Origin: Bacillota bacterium
GTDB lineage: Bacteria > Bacillota > Clostridia > Christensenellales > UBA1242
NCBI GenBank assembly: GCA_009784185.1
Contig: WRCD01000002.1
Coordinates: forward strand, 62,001 to 126,000
Direction: 5' to 3'
DNA length: 64,000 bases
The notes beneath the pieces were generated by a model. That model ran no database searches and had not been told where the DNA came from. It saw nothing but the letters and a program-made list of their open reading frames with translations. Each line of letters opens with the position of its first letter. Within the stretch, counting starts at the first letter, position 1. Below are positions 26,718-33,878 of this stretch, in pieces. Position numbers and translations under genes: made by a program.

Positions 26718-27173
26718 ATGCTGGAACTGAGAATTATTTGTGTAGGCGGGCTTAAAGAAAACTACTTTAAGCAAGCCGTAGAGGAATACACCAAACGCCT
26801 TAGCGCATGGTGCAATGTAAATATTATTGAGGTAGCGGAAGCTGCACCTGCAGGGAACGACCCGAGCCCGGCGGAGGCGGAGAGAATTGCCAGGCACCTG
26901 AAGGGCTATGTAATAGTCGGTGATATTGGCGGCAAAGCGTATACCAGCCCGCAGCTATCGGAAACAATAAACGATGTAATGTCCGGCGGAAACTCATGTA
27001 TCAGTTTTGTAATCGGCGGTTCATGGGGCTTAAATGACACAATTAAGAAAAGAGCAGACCTGCGCCTGTCATTCGGAAGTTTTACTTATCCGCACCAGTT
27101 GTTTAGAGTAATGGCGCTGGAGCAATTCTACCGAGTGTTTACTATTTTGAACGGTACGCCGTACCATAAGTAG
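26718..27173 (+). CDS. rlmH: 23S rRNA (pseudouridine-1915 N3)-methyltransferase
   Basis: The 151-aa SPOUT-family methyltransferase matches RlmH in length. It has an N-terminal ICVGGLKENYFKQAVEEYTKRL and the AdoMet-binding trefoil-knot region FVIGGSWGLND. The C-terminal signature is LSFGSFTYPHQLFRVMALEQFYR, ending ILNGTPYHK. RlmH methylates pseudouridine 1915 in helix 69 of 23S rRNA. The start is ATG directly after the CPBP stop. Confidence 0.97.
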   Translation: MLELRIICVGGLKENYFKQAVEEYTKRLSAWCNVNIIEVAEAAPAGNDPSPAEAERIARHLKGYVIVGDIGGKAYTSPQLSETINDVMSGGNSCISFVIGGSWGLNDTIKKRADLRLSFGSFTYPHQLFRVMALEQFYRVFTILNGTPYHK

Positions 27174-27174
27174 A

Positions 27175-27225
27175 ATGAATAATGAATAGTGAATAATGAA
27201 TAATGTCGGGTCGCTTCGCTCCAGG
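27175..27225. repeat. R4 copy
   Basis: GAATGAATAATGAATAGTGAATAATGAATAATG followed by TCGGGTCGCTTCGCTCC, the same organisation as at 6920. Confidence 0.85.
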
Positions 27226-27231
27226 AAGTGC

Positions 27232-27276
27232 TGTCATTGCGAGCATTTCTATTCCGGATTCAAACGAAGCAATCCG
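27232..27276. repeat. R3 half element
   Basis: TGTCATTGCGAGCATTTCTATTCC...CGAAGCAATCC, almost identical to 16652-16697. The rest of this 272-nt gap (27277-27433) holds GC-rich imperfect repeats (GGCCGCGGC AAGGCCGCGACTAGCC) and no gene. Confidence 0.85.
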
Positions 27277-27433
27277 CTGGACAGAAGTCAAGAGTTGTAG
27301 GTGCACAAAGCAAAATTACCCAATTCCTTCGGGGCGGAAAGACGGAGTAACAGCGGTCAAAGAAGAGTCCGTGCTGTTGGCCGCGGCAAGGCCGCGACTA
27401 GCCGCTTGGCGTTAGCCGAGCGCAAAAAACAAG

Positions 27434-27445
27434 TACAATTCATAT
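27434..27445 (+). promoter_or_regulatory. -10 box of a leaderless promoter (M14 gene)
   Basis: TACAAT (27434-27439), 6 nt, ATG 27446. The -35 (TTAGCC, 27412-27417, 16-nt spacer) is poor. Confidence 0.5.
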
Positions 27446-28426
27446 ATGTTTTGTATGAAACACAACCAGTTAGAGCAACAGATTTTAGAGTTCAAAAACT
27501 CCGGCATCAAAGTGTTCAGCATCGGTAAGTCTGTGCTGGGAAGAAACATCTGGTGCGTGGCGGTGGGGAGCGGTGAGCCAAGTGTCATCATTCAATATGC
27601 TATTCACGCCAGGGAGTACATAACTGCTTATTTGGCGATAGAGCATATCAAACTTTCGTTTGGCTACCCCGTCTGTCTCGCTGGCGCAAAATCTAACCAT
27701 TGCCATTGCGAGACGGCACCAATAATTCCCCTCTTGAGAGGGGTGGCACGAAGTGACGGGGTGTGTTTAGCGAAGCAATCCCTTGGGTTGGGTGCAATTT
27801 ACTTTATCCCATGTGCTAATCCCGATGGAGTTGCTCTTGCGCTGGATGGAGGAAGTGACTTCAGCCTATGGAAGGCAAATGCAAATGCTGTTGACCTTAA
27901 CCGCAACTTTGATGCCAAATGGGGACAGGGTACGGACAATAAGTTTGAACCAGCCTCAGAAAACTATATTGGCAAACACGCTCATAGCGAGCCGGAGACC
28001 AGGGCACTGGCGGAATTTACCTTAAAAGTAAAACCCAAACTTACAATCAGTTATCACTCCAAAGGAGAGGAAATATATTACGAGTTCGGACAAACAGGCG
28101 TTCGCCTGGAGCGGGATAGGAAAATAGCGGAAGCTATATCCGGCATAACCGGCTATACAATTAAATCCACGCCCGGCAATACCGGAGGCTATAAAGACTG
28201 GTGTATGCAAAAATTAAAAATCCCCGCCTTGACAATTGAAGTTGGTAATGATATTCTTAACCACCCGATAGGAGTGGAACACCTGCCGGAAATTTTAGCC
28301 CAAAACAAAAATGTGCCGGCAAAGGCACTGGATATTGCAAATAAAATTCCCCTCCTTGGAGGGGTGCCCAAAGGGCGGGGTGGTTTAAAAAGGAGAAAGC
28401 AATGGAAAACGAGAAAGCATTATTAA
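27446..28426 (+). CDS. M14 zinc carboxypeptidase with in-frame nested repeats
   Basis: The 326-aa protein has the M14 fold. HAREYI supplies the first two zinc ligands (His, Glu), CANPDG and VDLNRNFD are typical substrate-site strands, SYHSKGEEIYYE supplies the third His, and TIEVG carries the catalytic Glu. There is no signal peptide. Residues about 72-114 are foreign to the fold. They are an R3 element split by an R1 arm (27704-27782), translated in frame. The last ~25 residues (after ANKIPLLGG) come from another R1 arm (28345), so the C-terminus has been rewritten by the repeat and runs 25 nt into the next gene. Activity is uncertain because the insert sits between core strands. Confidence 0.85.
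   Translation: MFCMKHNQLEQQILEFKNSGIKVFSIGKSVLGRNIWCVAVGSGEPSVIIQYAIHAREYITAYLAIEHIKLSFGYPVCLAGAKSNHCHCETAPIIPLLRGVARSDGVCLAKQSLGLGAIYFIPCANPDGVALALDGGSDFSLWKANANAVDLNRNFDAKWGQGTDNKFEPASENYIGKHAHSEPETRALAEFTLKVKPKLTISYHSKGEEIYYEFGQTGVRLERDRKIAEAISGITGYTIKSTPGNTGGYKDWCMQKLKIPALTIEVGNDILNHPIGVEHLPEILAQNKNVPAKALDIANKIPLLGGVPKGRGGLKRRKQWKTRKHY
27704..27782. repeat. R3 element interrupted by an R1 arm, inside a CDS
   Basis: CATTGCGAG (27704-27712), then an R1 arm AATTCCCCTCTTGAGAGGGG...GGGGTGTG (27723-27765), then CGAAGCAATCCC (27771-27782). The nested order implies R1 entered an existing R3. Confidence 0.85.
28345..28385. repeat. R1 single arm at the end of the M14 gene
   Basis: AATTCCCCTCCTTGGAGGGGTGCCCAAAGGGCGGGGTGG. 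It encodes the C-terminal tail of the M14 protein and lies just before the SD of the DUF3788 gene. Confidence 0.85.
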
Positions 28427-28863
28427 CAGACCCGGAAGTTAAACCAACAAACAAAATTATAGCCGCAGGTCTTGGCGGGGCAAGTGCGGCATACAACAAC
28501 TTTCTTAGCGGGCTAAACGTACAGGACATCTCGCTTATGGAATGGCGGTACTATAACGACGGCAAGGCGTGGCTCTCTAAAGGCGAATACAAATGGACGA
28601 CCCCGCGAGGGGCAAACAAGGTAAAGCCGCTGTTTTGGCTTTCCATCTGGGAAGGGTTTTTTAAAACGGCGTTTTTCTTTTCGGAGAAGCTTAGAGGGGA
28701 CTTGCAAAACTTGCCATTAAGTAAAGAAACAAAGGAATTGATAGCAAACACCAAGCCAATGGGCAAAACAATGCGGTTTCTTCCGGTTGTGCTGGATATA
28801 AAGAGTGAAAAACAGCTTGCGGATGTTTATATGCTTGCGGAATTTAAAAAAGCCCAAATTTAA
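28402..28863 (+). CDS. DUF3788-family protein
   Basis: The 153-aa protein resembles the DUF3788 family: an N-terminal PTNKIIAAGLGGASAAYNNFLSGL, the central WKWT-like YKWTTP, FWLSIWEGFFKTAFFFSEK and the C-terminal DIKSEKQLADVYMLAEFKKAQ. Members are small cytosolic proteins of unknown function. SD AAGGAG precedes ATG 28402. It overlaps the 3' end of the M14 gene by 25 nt and is followed 11 nt later by the tadA fusion, suggesting co-transcription. Confidence 0.7.
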   Translation: MENEKALLTDPEVKPTNKIIAAGLGGASAAYNNFLSGLNVQDISLMEWRYYNDGKAWLSKGEYKWTTPRGANKVKPLFWLSIWEGFFKTAFFFSEKLRGDLQNLPLSKETKELIANTKPMGKTMRFLPVVLDIKSEKQLADVYMLAEFKKAQI

Positions 28864-28874
28864 AGGGGAGAACT

Positions 28875-29681
28875 ATGGAAAGGAAACAGGAACAACTTTA
28901 TTATAAAAACAAGAAACACATTGCATCAAGGGTGCAAAAAGAGCCGCAGCCTGATGAGGACAAGATTTTAGCATATCTTAAAAGCGGCAATTGCTTCGTA
29001 GCTTCGCCTGGAATTGCTGATGATATTTTTGCGCCTGAAAAACGCATTCTTGGCCCGTACTGTTATACCGATGGCGAGTGGGACTGGGACAGTGCGCTAG
29101 TCTATTACATAGAAAACTACCACTTCAGAATCTCAGACGAATTTCTTGCGCATATAAAGGCTAAAAACTGGAAGTGTCATAGAATGTCAAAAAAAGAGAT
29201 ATATGGATTTTGCAAGGCAGATTATATGGAAACATTAATGCGTATAGCTCTTGTTGAAGCCAAAAAGGCTGCTGCTGCCGACGAAGTGCCGGTGGGTGCT
29301 GTGGTTGTTAGAGACGGAGAGATTGTTGCGCGGGCACATAACTGTAAAATAAAAAACAACTCGGCATTTGCGCACGCCGAGCTAATAGCAATGACCAAAG
29401 CCGCAAAAAAACTGGGGGATTGGCGCCTTAACGAGTGTACGCTTTTTGTAACGTTAGAGCCATGCCCCATGTGCGCGGGTGCAATAATAAACGCCAGAGT
29501 AAAGGAAGTGGTGTTTGGGGCATACGACCCCAAAGCCGGCTGCTGCGGCACGCTGTATAACTTGCCGGAAGATAAGCGCTTTAACCACCGAGCAAAAGTA
29601 ACCGGCGGAGTGCTGGAAGAAGAATGCGGCAGGATACTGACAGAGTATTTTAAAACGAAACGGAAAAATTCCCCTCTATAA
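28875..29681 (+). CDS. tadA: tRNA adenosine deaminase TadA with an extra N-terminal domain
   Basis: The C-terminal ~150 residues are a complete TadA. They include LMRIALVEAKKAAAADEVPVGAVVV, HAELIAM (zinc His and proton-shuttle Glu), EPCPMCAGAI (two zinc Cys) and KAGCCGTLYNL. TadA makes inosine-34 in tRNA-Arg(ACG). Residues 1-115 form a separate small domain (GNCFVASPGI...DGEWDWDSALVYYIENY) resembling stand-alone hypothetical proteins of Clostridia. TadA itself would start at ATG 29226, but no internal SD is obvious, so a true fusion is likely. The stop codon and last four residues (NSPL) are supplied by an R1 arm. Confidence 0.88.
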   Translation: MERKQEQLYYKNKKHIASRVQKEPQPDEDKILAYLKSGNCFVASPGIADDIFAPEKRILGPYCYTDGEWDWDSALVYYIENYHFRISDEFLAHIKAKNWKCHRMSKKEIYGFCKADYMETLMRIALVEAKKAAAADEVPVGAVVVRDGEIVARAHNCKIKNNSAFAHAELIAMTKAAKKLGDWRLNECTLFVTLEPCPMCAGAIINARVKEVVFGAYDPKAGCCGTLYNLPEDKRFNHRAKVTGGVLEEECGRILTEYFKTKRKNSPL

Positions 29682-29712
29682 GAGGGGTGCCCGCATTGGG
29701 GCGGGGTGTGGG
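29667..29712. repeat. R1 single arm providing a stop codon
   Basis: AATTCCCCTCTATAAGAGGGG...GGGGTGTGG. The TAA in the hairpin loop ends the tadA reading frame. Confidence 0.85.
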
Positions 29713-29716
29713 CAAT

Positions 29717-29832
29717 TGAGAATAAAATTCGTAGGTCAGAAAGACCCTGCTAATGGTGGTGAAAATGAGTAAAAAACCACAGGATGCGTGGGGAAAAGTG
29801 GCAAATTTCAGCCCACCTACGAACTTAATAGT
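29717..29832 (+). other. Possible structured RNA closed by TTCGTAGGT/ACCTACGAA
   Basis: A 9-bp perfect inverted repeat encloses about 80 nt with internal hairpins (GGTC-AGAAA-GACC and GTGGT...ACCAC). It lies in the 223-nt gap between tadA and the CYTH gene. It matches no riboswitch class I can recall and may be an unrelated remnant of the accessory junction sequence. Confidence 0.3.
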
Positions 29833-29904
29833 TCATACGACTAATTCACTATGCACCCACAATATGGCAACCGCATACTGCCACAATATCAAAAGGAGAA
29901 AAAT

Positions 29905-30474
29905 ATGACTGAAATTTGTTATCAAGTTTTTGAAACAGTGGATGCTGTAAAAGAAAAGCTGAGAGAGGCTGGTTTCATTTTTTCTGAGTCATACGATAAC
30001 CACGATTCATATTTCACGAGATTTGGCAAAGAAGAAGCGAAAAATCTTGAATATAAAAAATTGTTGGATAGTTCATTAATTGTTCGCTGGATTAAGAGTG
30101 AAAACTGGGAAGTGAAAAACATTCTTCATAAGACAAGAATTTTAGATAAAAAAGGGAATGTTATTAGTGAAGAAAAAACCAAGATAGCTTGCAGTGACAC
30201 AATTAAAGCTAAAATGATTTTTATTGATGCGGGTCTTAATTGTTGGTGCGATTTTGTTGTTCAAAACAATGAGTACAAAAAAGACGATATTATTATAAAT
30301 CTACAAGTTGTTGACAATTTAGGTGTGTTTATTGAAATAGAAGAATGCGATTCTATAAAAAACTATTCAGATAATGCTAAGTTGTATTACTTAAAAGAAA
30401 TCATACAAAAGTTAAAAATAGAAACGGGAGAAGACTTCAGTTGCAAAAAACCCTATATGTTTCTGAACAGATGA
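29905..30474 (+). CDS. CYTH-like protein (class IV adenylate cyclase/triphosphate tunnel fold)
   Basis: The 189-aa protein starts at ATG 29905, with SD AAAAGGAG, not the track start 29851. The N-terminal YQVFETVDAVKEKL, the HDSYF segment, LIVRWIKSE (R/K-rich tunnel strand), the middle FIDAGLNCWCDFVVQNNEY and the strand IEIEEC near the end resemble CYTH-fold proteins that bind triphosphates or nucleotides. The family ExExK start is replaced by FETVD, so catalysis is doubtful. It is AT-richer than the flanking housekeeping genes and sits in an accessory patch. Confidence 0.6.
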   Translation: MTEICYQVFETVDAVKEKLREAGFIFSESYDNHDSYFTRFGKEEAKNLEYKKLLDSSLIVRWIKSENWEVKNILHKTRILDKKGNVISEEKTKIACSDTIKAKMIFIDAGLNCWCDFVVQNNEYKKDDIIINLQVVDNLGVFIEIEECDSIKNYSDNAKLYYLKEIIQKLKIETGEDFSCKKPYMFLNR

Positions 30475-30592
30475 AACCACCTTACCAATCGACCTACTTC
30501 AGGGCAGTCACCCTACCAATCGACCTACGGAAACAGTTGAAGACAAAGTTCGACAAAAAATTTGACGCAGCATGTAGTGGAGGAGAGAAAAA
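30475..30592 (+). repeat. Accessory junction repeat (copy B)
   Basis: CCACCTTACCAATCGACCTAC...CCTACCAATCGACCTACGGAAACAG. The motif is doubled here and related copies occur at 29811, 31547 and 32332. In one frame it reads LPIDLRKQL, so it may derive from a small gene. Confidence 0.5.
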
Positions 30593-30697
30593 ATGAAACA
30601 CAACATACAGGGGTTGAAAAGTGGATTACACAAACTCTGCACTCCTTGCCGGAAAAGTGGTATACACCAGCGATATGAAAAGGGAGAAAACATATGA
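30593..30697 (+). CDS. Small ORF (34 aa) coupled to the kinase
   Basis: ATG 30593 has a good SD (GGAGAG) and ends with TGA overlapping the next ATG (ATGA at 30694-30697), a translational-coupling layout. The peptide starts MKHNIQGLKSGL and has CTPC. It could be a real leader peptide or the remnant of a gene broken by rearrangement. Confidence 0.35.
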   Translation: MKHNIQGLKSGLHKLCTPCRKSGIHQRYEKGENI

Positions 30698-31539
30698 AAC
30701 TAATTGGTGAAGGACGAGAAAGTAGTGCTTATTTTCTTGATGGTAAAACAGTTTTGTTGGTAGGGAAGAATAAAACTGCCATAGATAATTACAAAAAGCA
30801 AAAAACAATCTATAACATACTTGATGGCAAAGTCAAATGCGTAAAGATTCCAGAGAATGCTAATCTAATTGAACCATGCGAAAAGCATCCTTTTGGTGCT
30901 ATGACAATTTCATATGTAGCGGGGGAGCCGTTAGATATAAAAGTTTTAACAGACGAACAAAAAATTAAAATAGGAAAACAAATTGCACAGTTTGTTTATG
31001 AGTTTCAAAAAGTTGGTGAAAAACTAGGCAAAGAAGAGATAAAAAAGCTTCAAGAAATACAAATCAAAACAGATGCCAAAGCCGTAAGAGAATGTTTAGA
31101 ACTTGTTAAGGTGCACTTTAGTGACGACGAGTATAGCAGGCTTGTAGAAGTTGCAAAACGATATAATGCAAAAATTAAGAATCGAACGCATATTTTACAT
31201 CAAGGCGATTTGGGCGGCAGTAATCTTCTGACTGACAAAGACAGAAACCTTATCGGTATAATTGACTTTGAAGAAGTTGGTTTTTATATTCCAGAATATA
31301 AATTTAAGGGTCAGGGTCTTAGGAAAGATAAAATATTGTTCGATTCCTTGGTAAAGGAGTATCACAAACTTAGCGGGATACTTGTTAATGATACGGACTT
31401 TATGGATGTTTGTGAAATTATAACAATGATTTTGCATCTAAGACGTTTTTATTGTCTTGGGAGTCCTCAAATAGAAATGAGAGTAGGGATAATTAAAAAA
31501 CTGCTGCAAGATTATTTTAATGGTGCGGTGGTAAAATGA
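30694..31539 (+). CDS. APH-like kinase (phosphotransferase family)
   Basis: The 281-aa protein has the aminoglycoside/choline kinase fold: an N-lobe GEGRESSAYFLDG, hinge YVAGEPL, catalytic loop ILHQGDLGGSNLL (HxD...N variant) and the metal site GIIDFEEVGF. The substrate could be a small alcohol, a sugar or an antibiotic; nothing here decides this. It is AT-rich compared with the housekeeping genes. SD AAAGGGAG precedes ATG 30694. It is in the accessory patch with CYTH and an unknown gene. Confidence 0.75.
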   Translation: MKLIGEGRESSAYFLDGKTVLLVGKNKTAIDNYKKQKTIYNILDGKVKCVKIPENANLIEPCEKHPFGAMTISYVAGEPLDIKVLTDEQKIKIGKQIAQFVYEFQKVGEKLGKEEIKKLQEIQIKTDAKAVRECLELVKVHFSDDEYSRLVEVAKRYNAKIKNRTHILHQGDLGGSNLLTDKDRNLIGIIDFEEVGFYIPEYKFKGQGLRKDKILFDSLVKEYHKLSGILVNDTDFMDVCEIITMILHLRRFYCLGSPQIEMRVGIIKKLLQDYFNGAVVK

Positions 31540-31546
31540 AATTACA

Positions 31547-31634
31547 CAAATCAACCTGTGGAAACAACTTGTTGCACGCGCCAAGAATGAAACATTAGCG
31601 CGAGAAGAATATTTAAAATGGAGGAATGCAAGAA
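31547..31634 (+). repeat. Accessory junction repeat (copy C)
   Basis: AATCAACCTGTGGAAACAACTTGTTGCACGCG is closely related to copy D at 32338. Its frame reads QINLWKQLVARAKNETLAREEYLKW before a stop inside the next gene, which looks like the remnant of a small coding sequence. Confidence 0.5.
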
Positions 31635-32321
31635 ATGGTTGATATAAAAAAGCTTATAACTGAACTTGAAAACGACAATTTAGAGAAAGTAGACAGAAAA
31701 TATTTTACACAAACTCAAATGGAGCGGGCAGCTTGTTGGGGCTACCCTAAAGGCCTTAGAATAATTAAGAGGTTGCTCAAATTGGGGGTTATTAAAAACA
31801 TTAAACCCGGGTATGCACATTATGAAACGACTAAAAAATTTGAAACTTGGCAGGCAAGTATTATTGATATGGTTGCCAGTCTCTTAAGCGTACATTTTGG
31901 TGAACATAAGAGAATAAGCAGCAGTGCATATACAGCATTGAGGTCAGAAAAGGCTAAAATTTATGAATTTAATACCAAACTTGTTATAACCGGAGAACGG
32001 TATATGTTTTCGCTTTATCTAACGGAAGATGAAGAGGGTTGCAATTTAGAATTTCCGCTGTGGACAATGGAAGCTGACGGGTATAGCATTGATATTGACA
32101 AACTGTCTGATAACAGCAGAAATTTGTTTGATAAGATACTGGATTTTCATAGTATAGATTTGGATGATATTAAAGGTTTATATTACATAGCTTCACCTAT
32201 TCAAGCCAATGCAATGAATGTGAGGCATGTTGTTTCAAGGATGTTATCGGTTGTTTTATTCTTGCCTGTGCTTGAAAACGGAGAATTTGAGGCAGTAGAC
32301 CGGAAAAGACAAAAAGCCTAA
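31635..32321 (+). CDS. Unknown 228-aa protein with a winged-helix-like N-terminus
   Basis: I chose ATG 31635 because the SD (GGAGG, 31620-31624) is only 1 nt from the track's ATG 31626 but about 10 nt from this one. Residues about 15-60 (FTQTQMERAACWGYPKGLRIIKRLLKLGVIKNI) resemble an HTH/winged helix. The rest is an unrecognised alpha/beta domain (EDEEGCNLEFPLWTMEADGYSID). It might be a regulator. It lies between two junction repeats. Confidence 0.6.
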   Translation: MVDIKKLITELENDNLEKVDRKYFTQTQMERAACWGYPKGLRIIKRLLKLGVIKNIKPGYAHYETTKKFETWQASIIDMVASLLSVHFGEHKRISSSAYTALRSEKAKIYEFNTKLVITGERYMFSLYLTEDEEGCNLEFPLWTMEADGYSIDIDKLSDNSRNLFDKILDFHSIDLDDIKGLYYIASPIQANAMNVRHVVSRMLSVVLFLPVLENGEFEAVDRKRQKA

Positions 32322-32331
32322 ATAAATCGCA

Positions 32332-32400
32332 GCCCACCTTGCCAATCGACCTGCGGAAACAACTTGTCGCACGCGGGCACCCCTTTGGAGAAGGGGAATT
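32332..32400 (+). repeat. Accessory junction repeat (copy D) and a partial R1 arm
   Basis: CAGCCCACCTTGCCAATCGACCTGCGGAAACAACTTGTCGCACGCG runs directly into GGGCACCCCTTTGGAGAAGGGGAATTTT, an R1-like arm. It marks the end of the accessory patch. Confidence 0.55.
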
Positions 32401-32405
32401 TTGGC

Positions 32406-32441
32406 TTGACTATTTCCTTGCAGTTATGCTAAACTCTCTAC
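32406..32441 (+). promoter_or_regulatory. Leaderless promoter of the glmU-like gene
   Basis: TTGACT (32406-32411), an 18-nt spacer, TG-C-TAAACT (32430-32435), 6 nt, ATG 32442. Confidence 0.7.
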
Positions 32442-33263
32442 ATGGAAAAGTTGGTTTTAAGTGAGCAGGTTGAGCGGGCGCTTGATATTGAGCCCCGGTT
32501 TGCCGTACAAAAAGAAATACTGGATGATGATGTTGCGGTGATAATTTTAAAAACGCACAATCCCGCTTTTGGCATATCCGGCAAATCATATGAAATTAAG
32601 CTCTGGGGAAGAACCAGCTATGAGTGGCTGGCTCTGGCCTTTGATATGTGCCCGATTGAGTATATAGAGTGCGGTATGGAAAGCGATATATTAACCGTAA
32701 TTAAGCCGCATTTAACGGACAAGAAATACACAGCAGTGTTTTATGCTGATACTCCGCTAATTACCCGCAAAACCTTTTTATCTATCATGGACTATGTAAA
32801 AACAAAACGCCTGAATGTGGCAAAGCTCCCAAGAGGTTACGTTTTTGTAACCGATTTTGTGCGCGGGGCAAGTAATATATATTCTAATCAGAGTATTTAC
32901 TCGGACGAAGCTGAGTTTATGCCGGTGCTGAATCTGAACAGCTTAGCAGAGGCAAGCAAGGTGCTTCATGACAGGATTATTGAATTTCACCGGGGCAGCG
33001 GTGTTTTGATTGTTGACGCCGCTTCCGTCTTTATTGATGCGGATGTAATAATCGGCAGGAATACTGTTATAAATCCAAACAATATTATCAGCGGCCTCTC
33101 CGTAATTGGTGACAGTGTTATGTTAAACTCCGGCAACAATATAATTAACAGCAAGCTCGGTTCAAACGCAGTTGTAAGCTATAGCGTAATTGAAGGCTCG
33201 GTTATTTTGCCCGCCGCCGTGGTTTTGCCTTTTACACATATAATCGGAGGCAAAAAGAAGTGA
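32442..33263 (+). CDS. Degenerate GlmU-like nucleotidyltransferase with hexapeptide repeats
   Basis: The 273-aa protein is much shorter than GlmU (about 450 aa). The N-terminal half keeps the layout of a nucleotidyltransferase (VAVIILK..., YADTPLIT, a partner of GDTPLI). However, the glycine-rich nucleotide loop (LAAGxGTRM) is missing, replaced by LKTHNPAFGISG. The C-terminal half has left-handed beta-helix turns (VFIDADVIIGRNTVINPNNIISG, SVIGDSV, SKLGSNAVV), but too few for the full acetyltransferase. The position before pth matches glmU in many Clostridia. It may be regulatory or act on another substrate. Confidence 0.65.
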   Translation: MEKLVLSEQVERALDIEPRFAVQKEILDDDVAVIILKTHNPAFGISGKSYEIKLWGRTSYEWLALAFDMCPIEYIECGMESDILTVIKPHLTDKKYTAVFYADTPLITRKTFLSIMDYVKTKRLNVAKLPRGYVFVTDFVRGASNIYSNQSIYSDEAEFMPVLNLNSLAEASKVLHDRIIEFHRGSGVLIVDAASVFIDADVIIGRNTVINPNNIISGLSVIGDSVMLNSGNNIINSKLGSNAVVSYSVIEGSVILPAAVVLPFTHIIGGKKK

Positions 33264-33781
33264 AACTGATAGCAGGACTTGGCAACCCCGAACCCAGATT
33301 TAACGGCACGCCTCATAATGTAGGCTTTGCCGCGATTGACGTTTTATGTCAGCGGCTGGGAGTTAGCAAAACCAAACACAAAAAGGGCGCAGAAGTGATT
33401 TTTGCCGAATACGAAGGCGCAGAATTAATATTGGCAAAGCCGTTAACCTACATGAACTTAAGCGGGCTAAGCATAAGAAAACTGGTTAAAAAATACAAAA
33501 TTGCATTAAATGACATTGTGGTTCTGGTAGACGATATTAGCGTAAAGCCGGGCCAGGTAAAGCTTAAAGAACAGGGGAGTGCAGGAAGCCACAACGGTTT
33601 AAAAAACATTGCGGCCGAACTTAACTCGCTGGATTTTAAGCGCCTTAGAATTGGTGTGGGTGAGCCCGCGCCGGGGCAGGACTTAAGTGATTATGTTTTG
33701 GGCAAGCTTCCCGCAGGGATAAAAGCACAAGTTGAAGAGGGAATCTGCCTGGCGGCGGATTTGGCTTTAAAACAAGTTTAA
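33260..33781 (+). CDS. pth: Peptidyl-tRNA hydrolase
   Basis: The 173-aa protein starts at GTG 33260 overlapping the upstream stop (GTGA). It has KLIAGLGNPEPRF...TPHNVGF (catalytic His), LAKPLTYMNLSG, VLVDDISVKPGQVKLKEQGSAGSHNGLKNI and RLRIGVGEP, all characteristic of Pth. It recycles peptidyl-tRNA released from stalled ribosomes. It is slightly short at the C-terminus. Translation is probably coupled to the glmU-like gene. Confidence 0.96.
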   Translation: MKLIAGLGNPEPRFNGTPHNVGFAAIDVLCQRLGVSKTKHKKGAEVIFAEYEGAELILAKPLTYMNLSGLSIRKLVKKYKIALNDIVVLVDDISVKPGQVKLKEQGSAGSHNGLKNIAAELNSLDFKRLRIGVGEPAPGQDLSDYVLGKLPAGIKAQVEEGICLAADLALKQV

Positions 33782-33878
33782 ATAAAGGCGGTCAGTTAAT
33801 AATTAAACTGCCTTTAAGTGATTGATTTTTTCCTGCGCTTGTATTATAATGGTGTATTGTAAAAGGAGTAGGCTTGCT

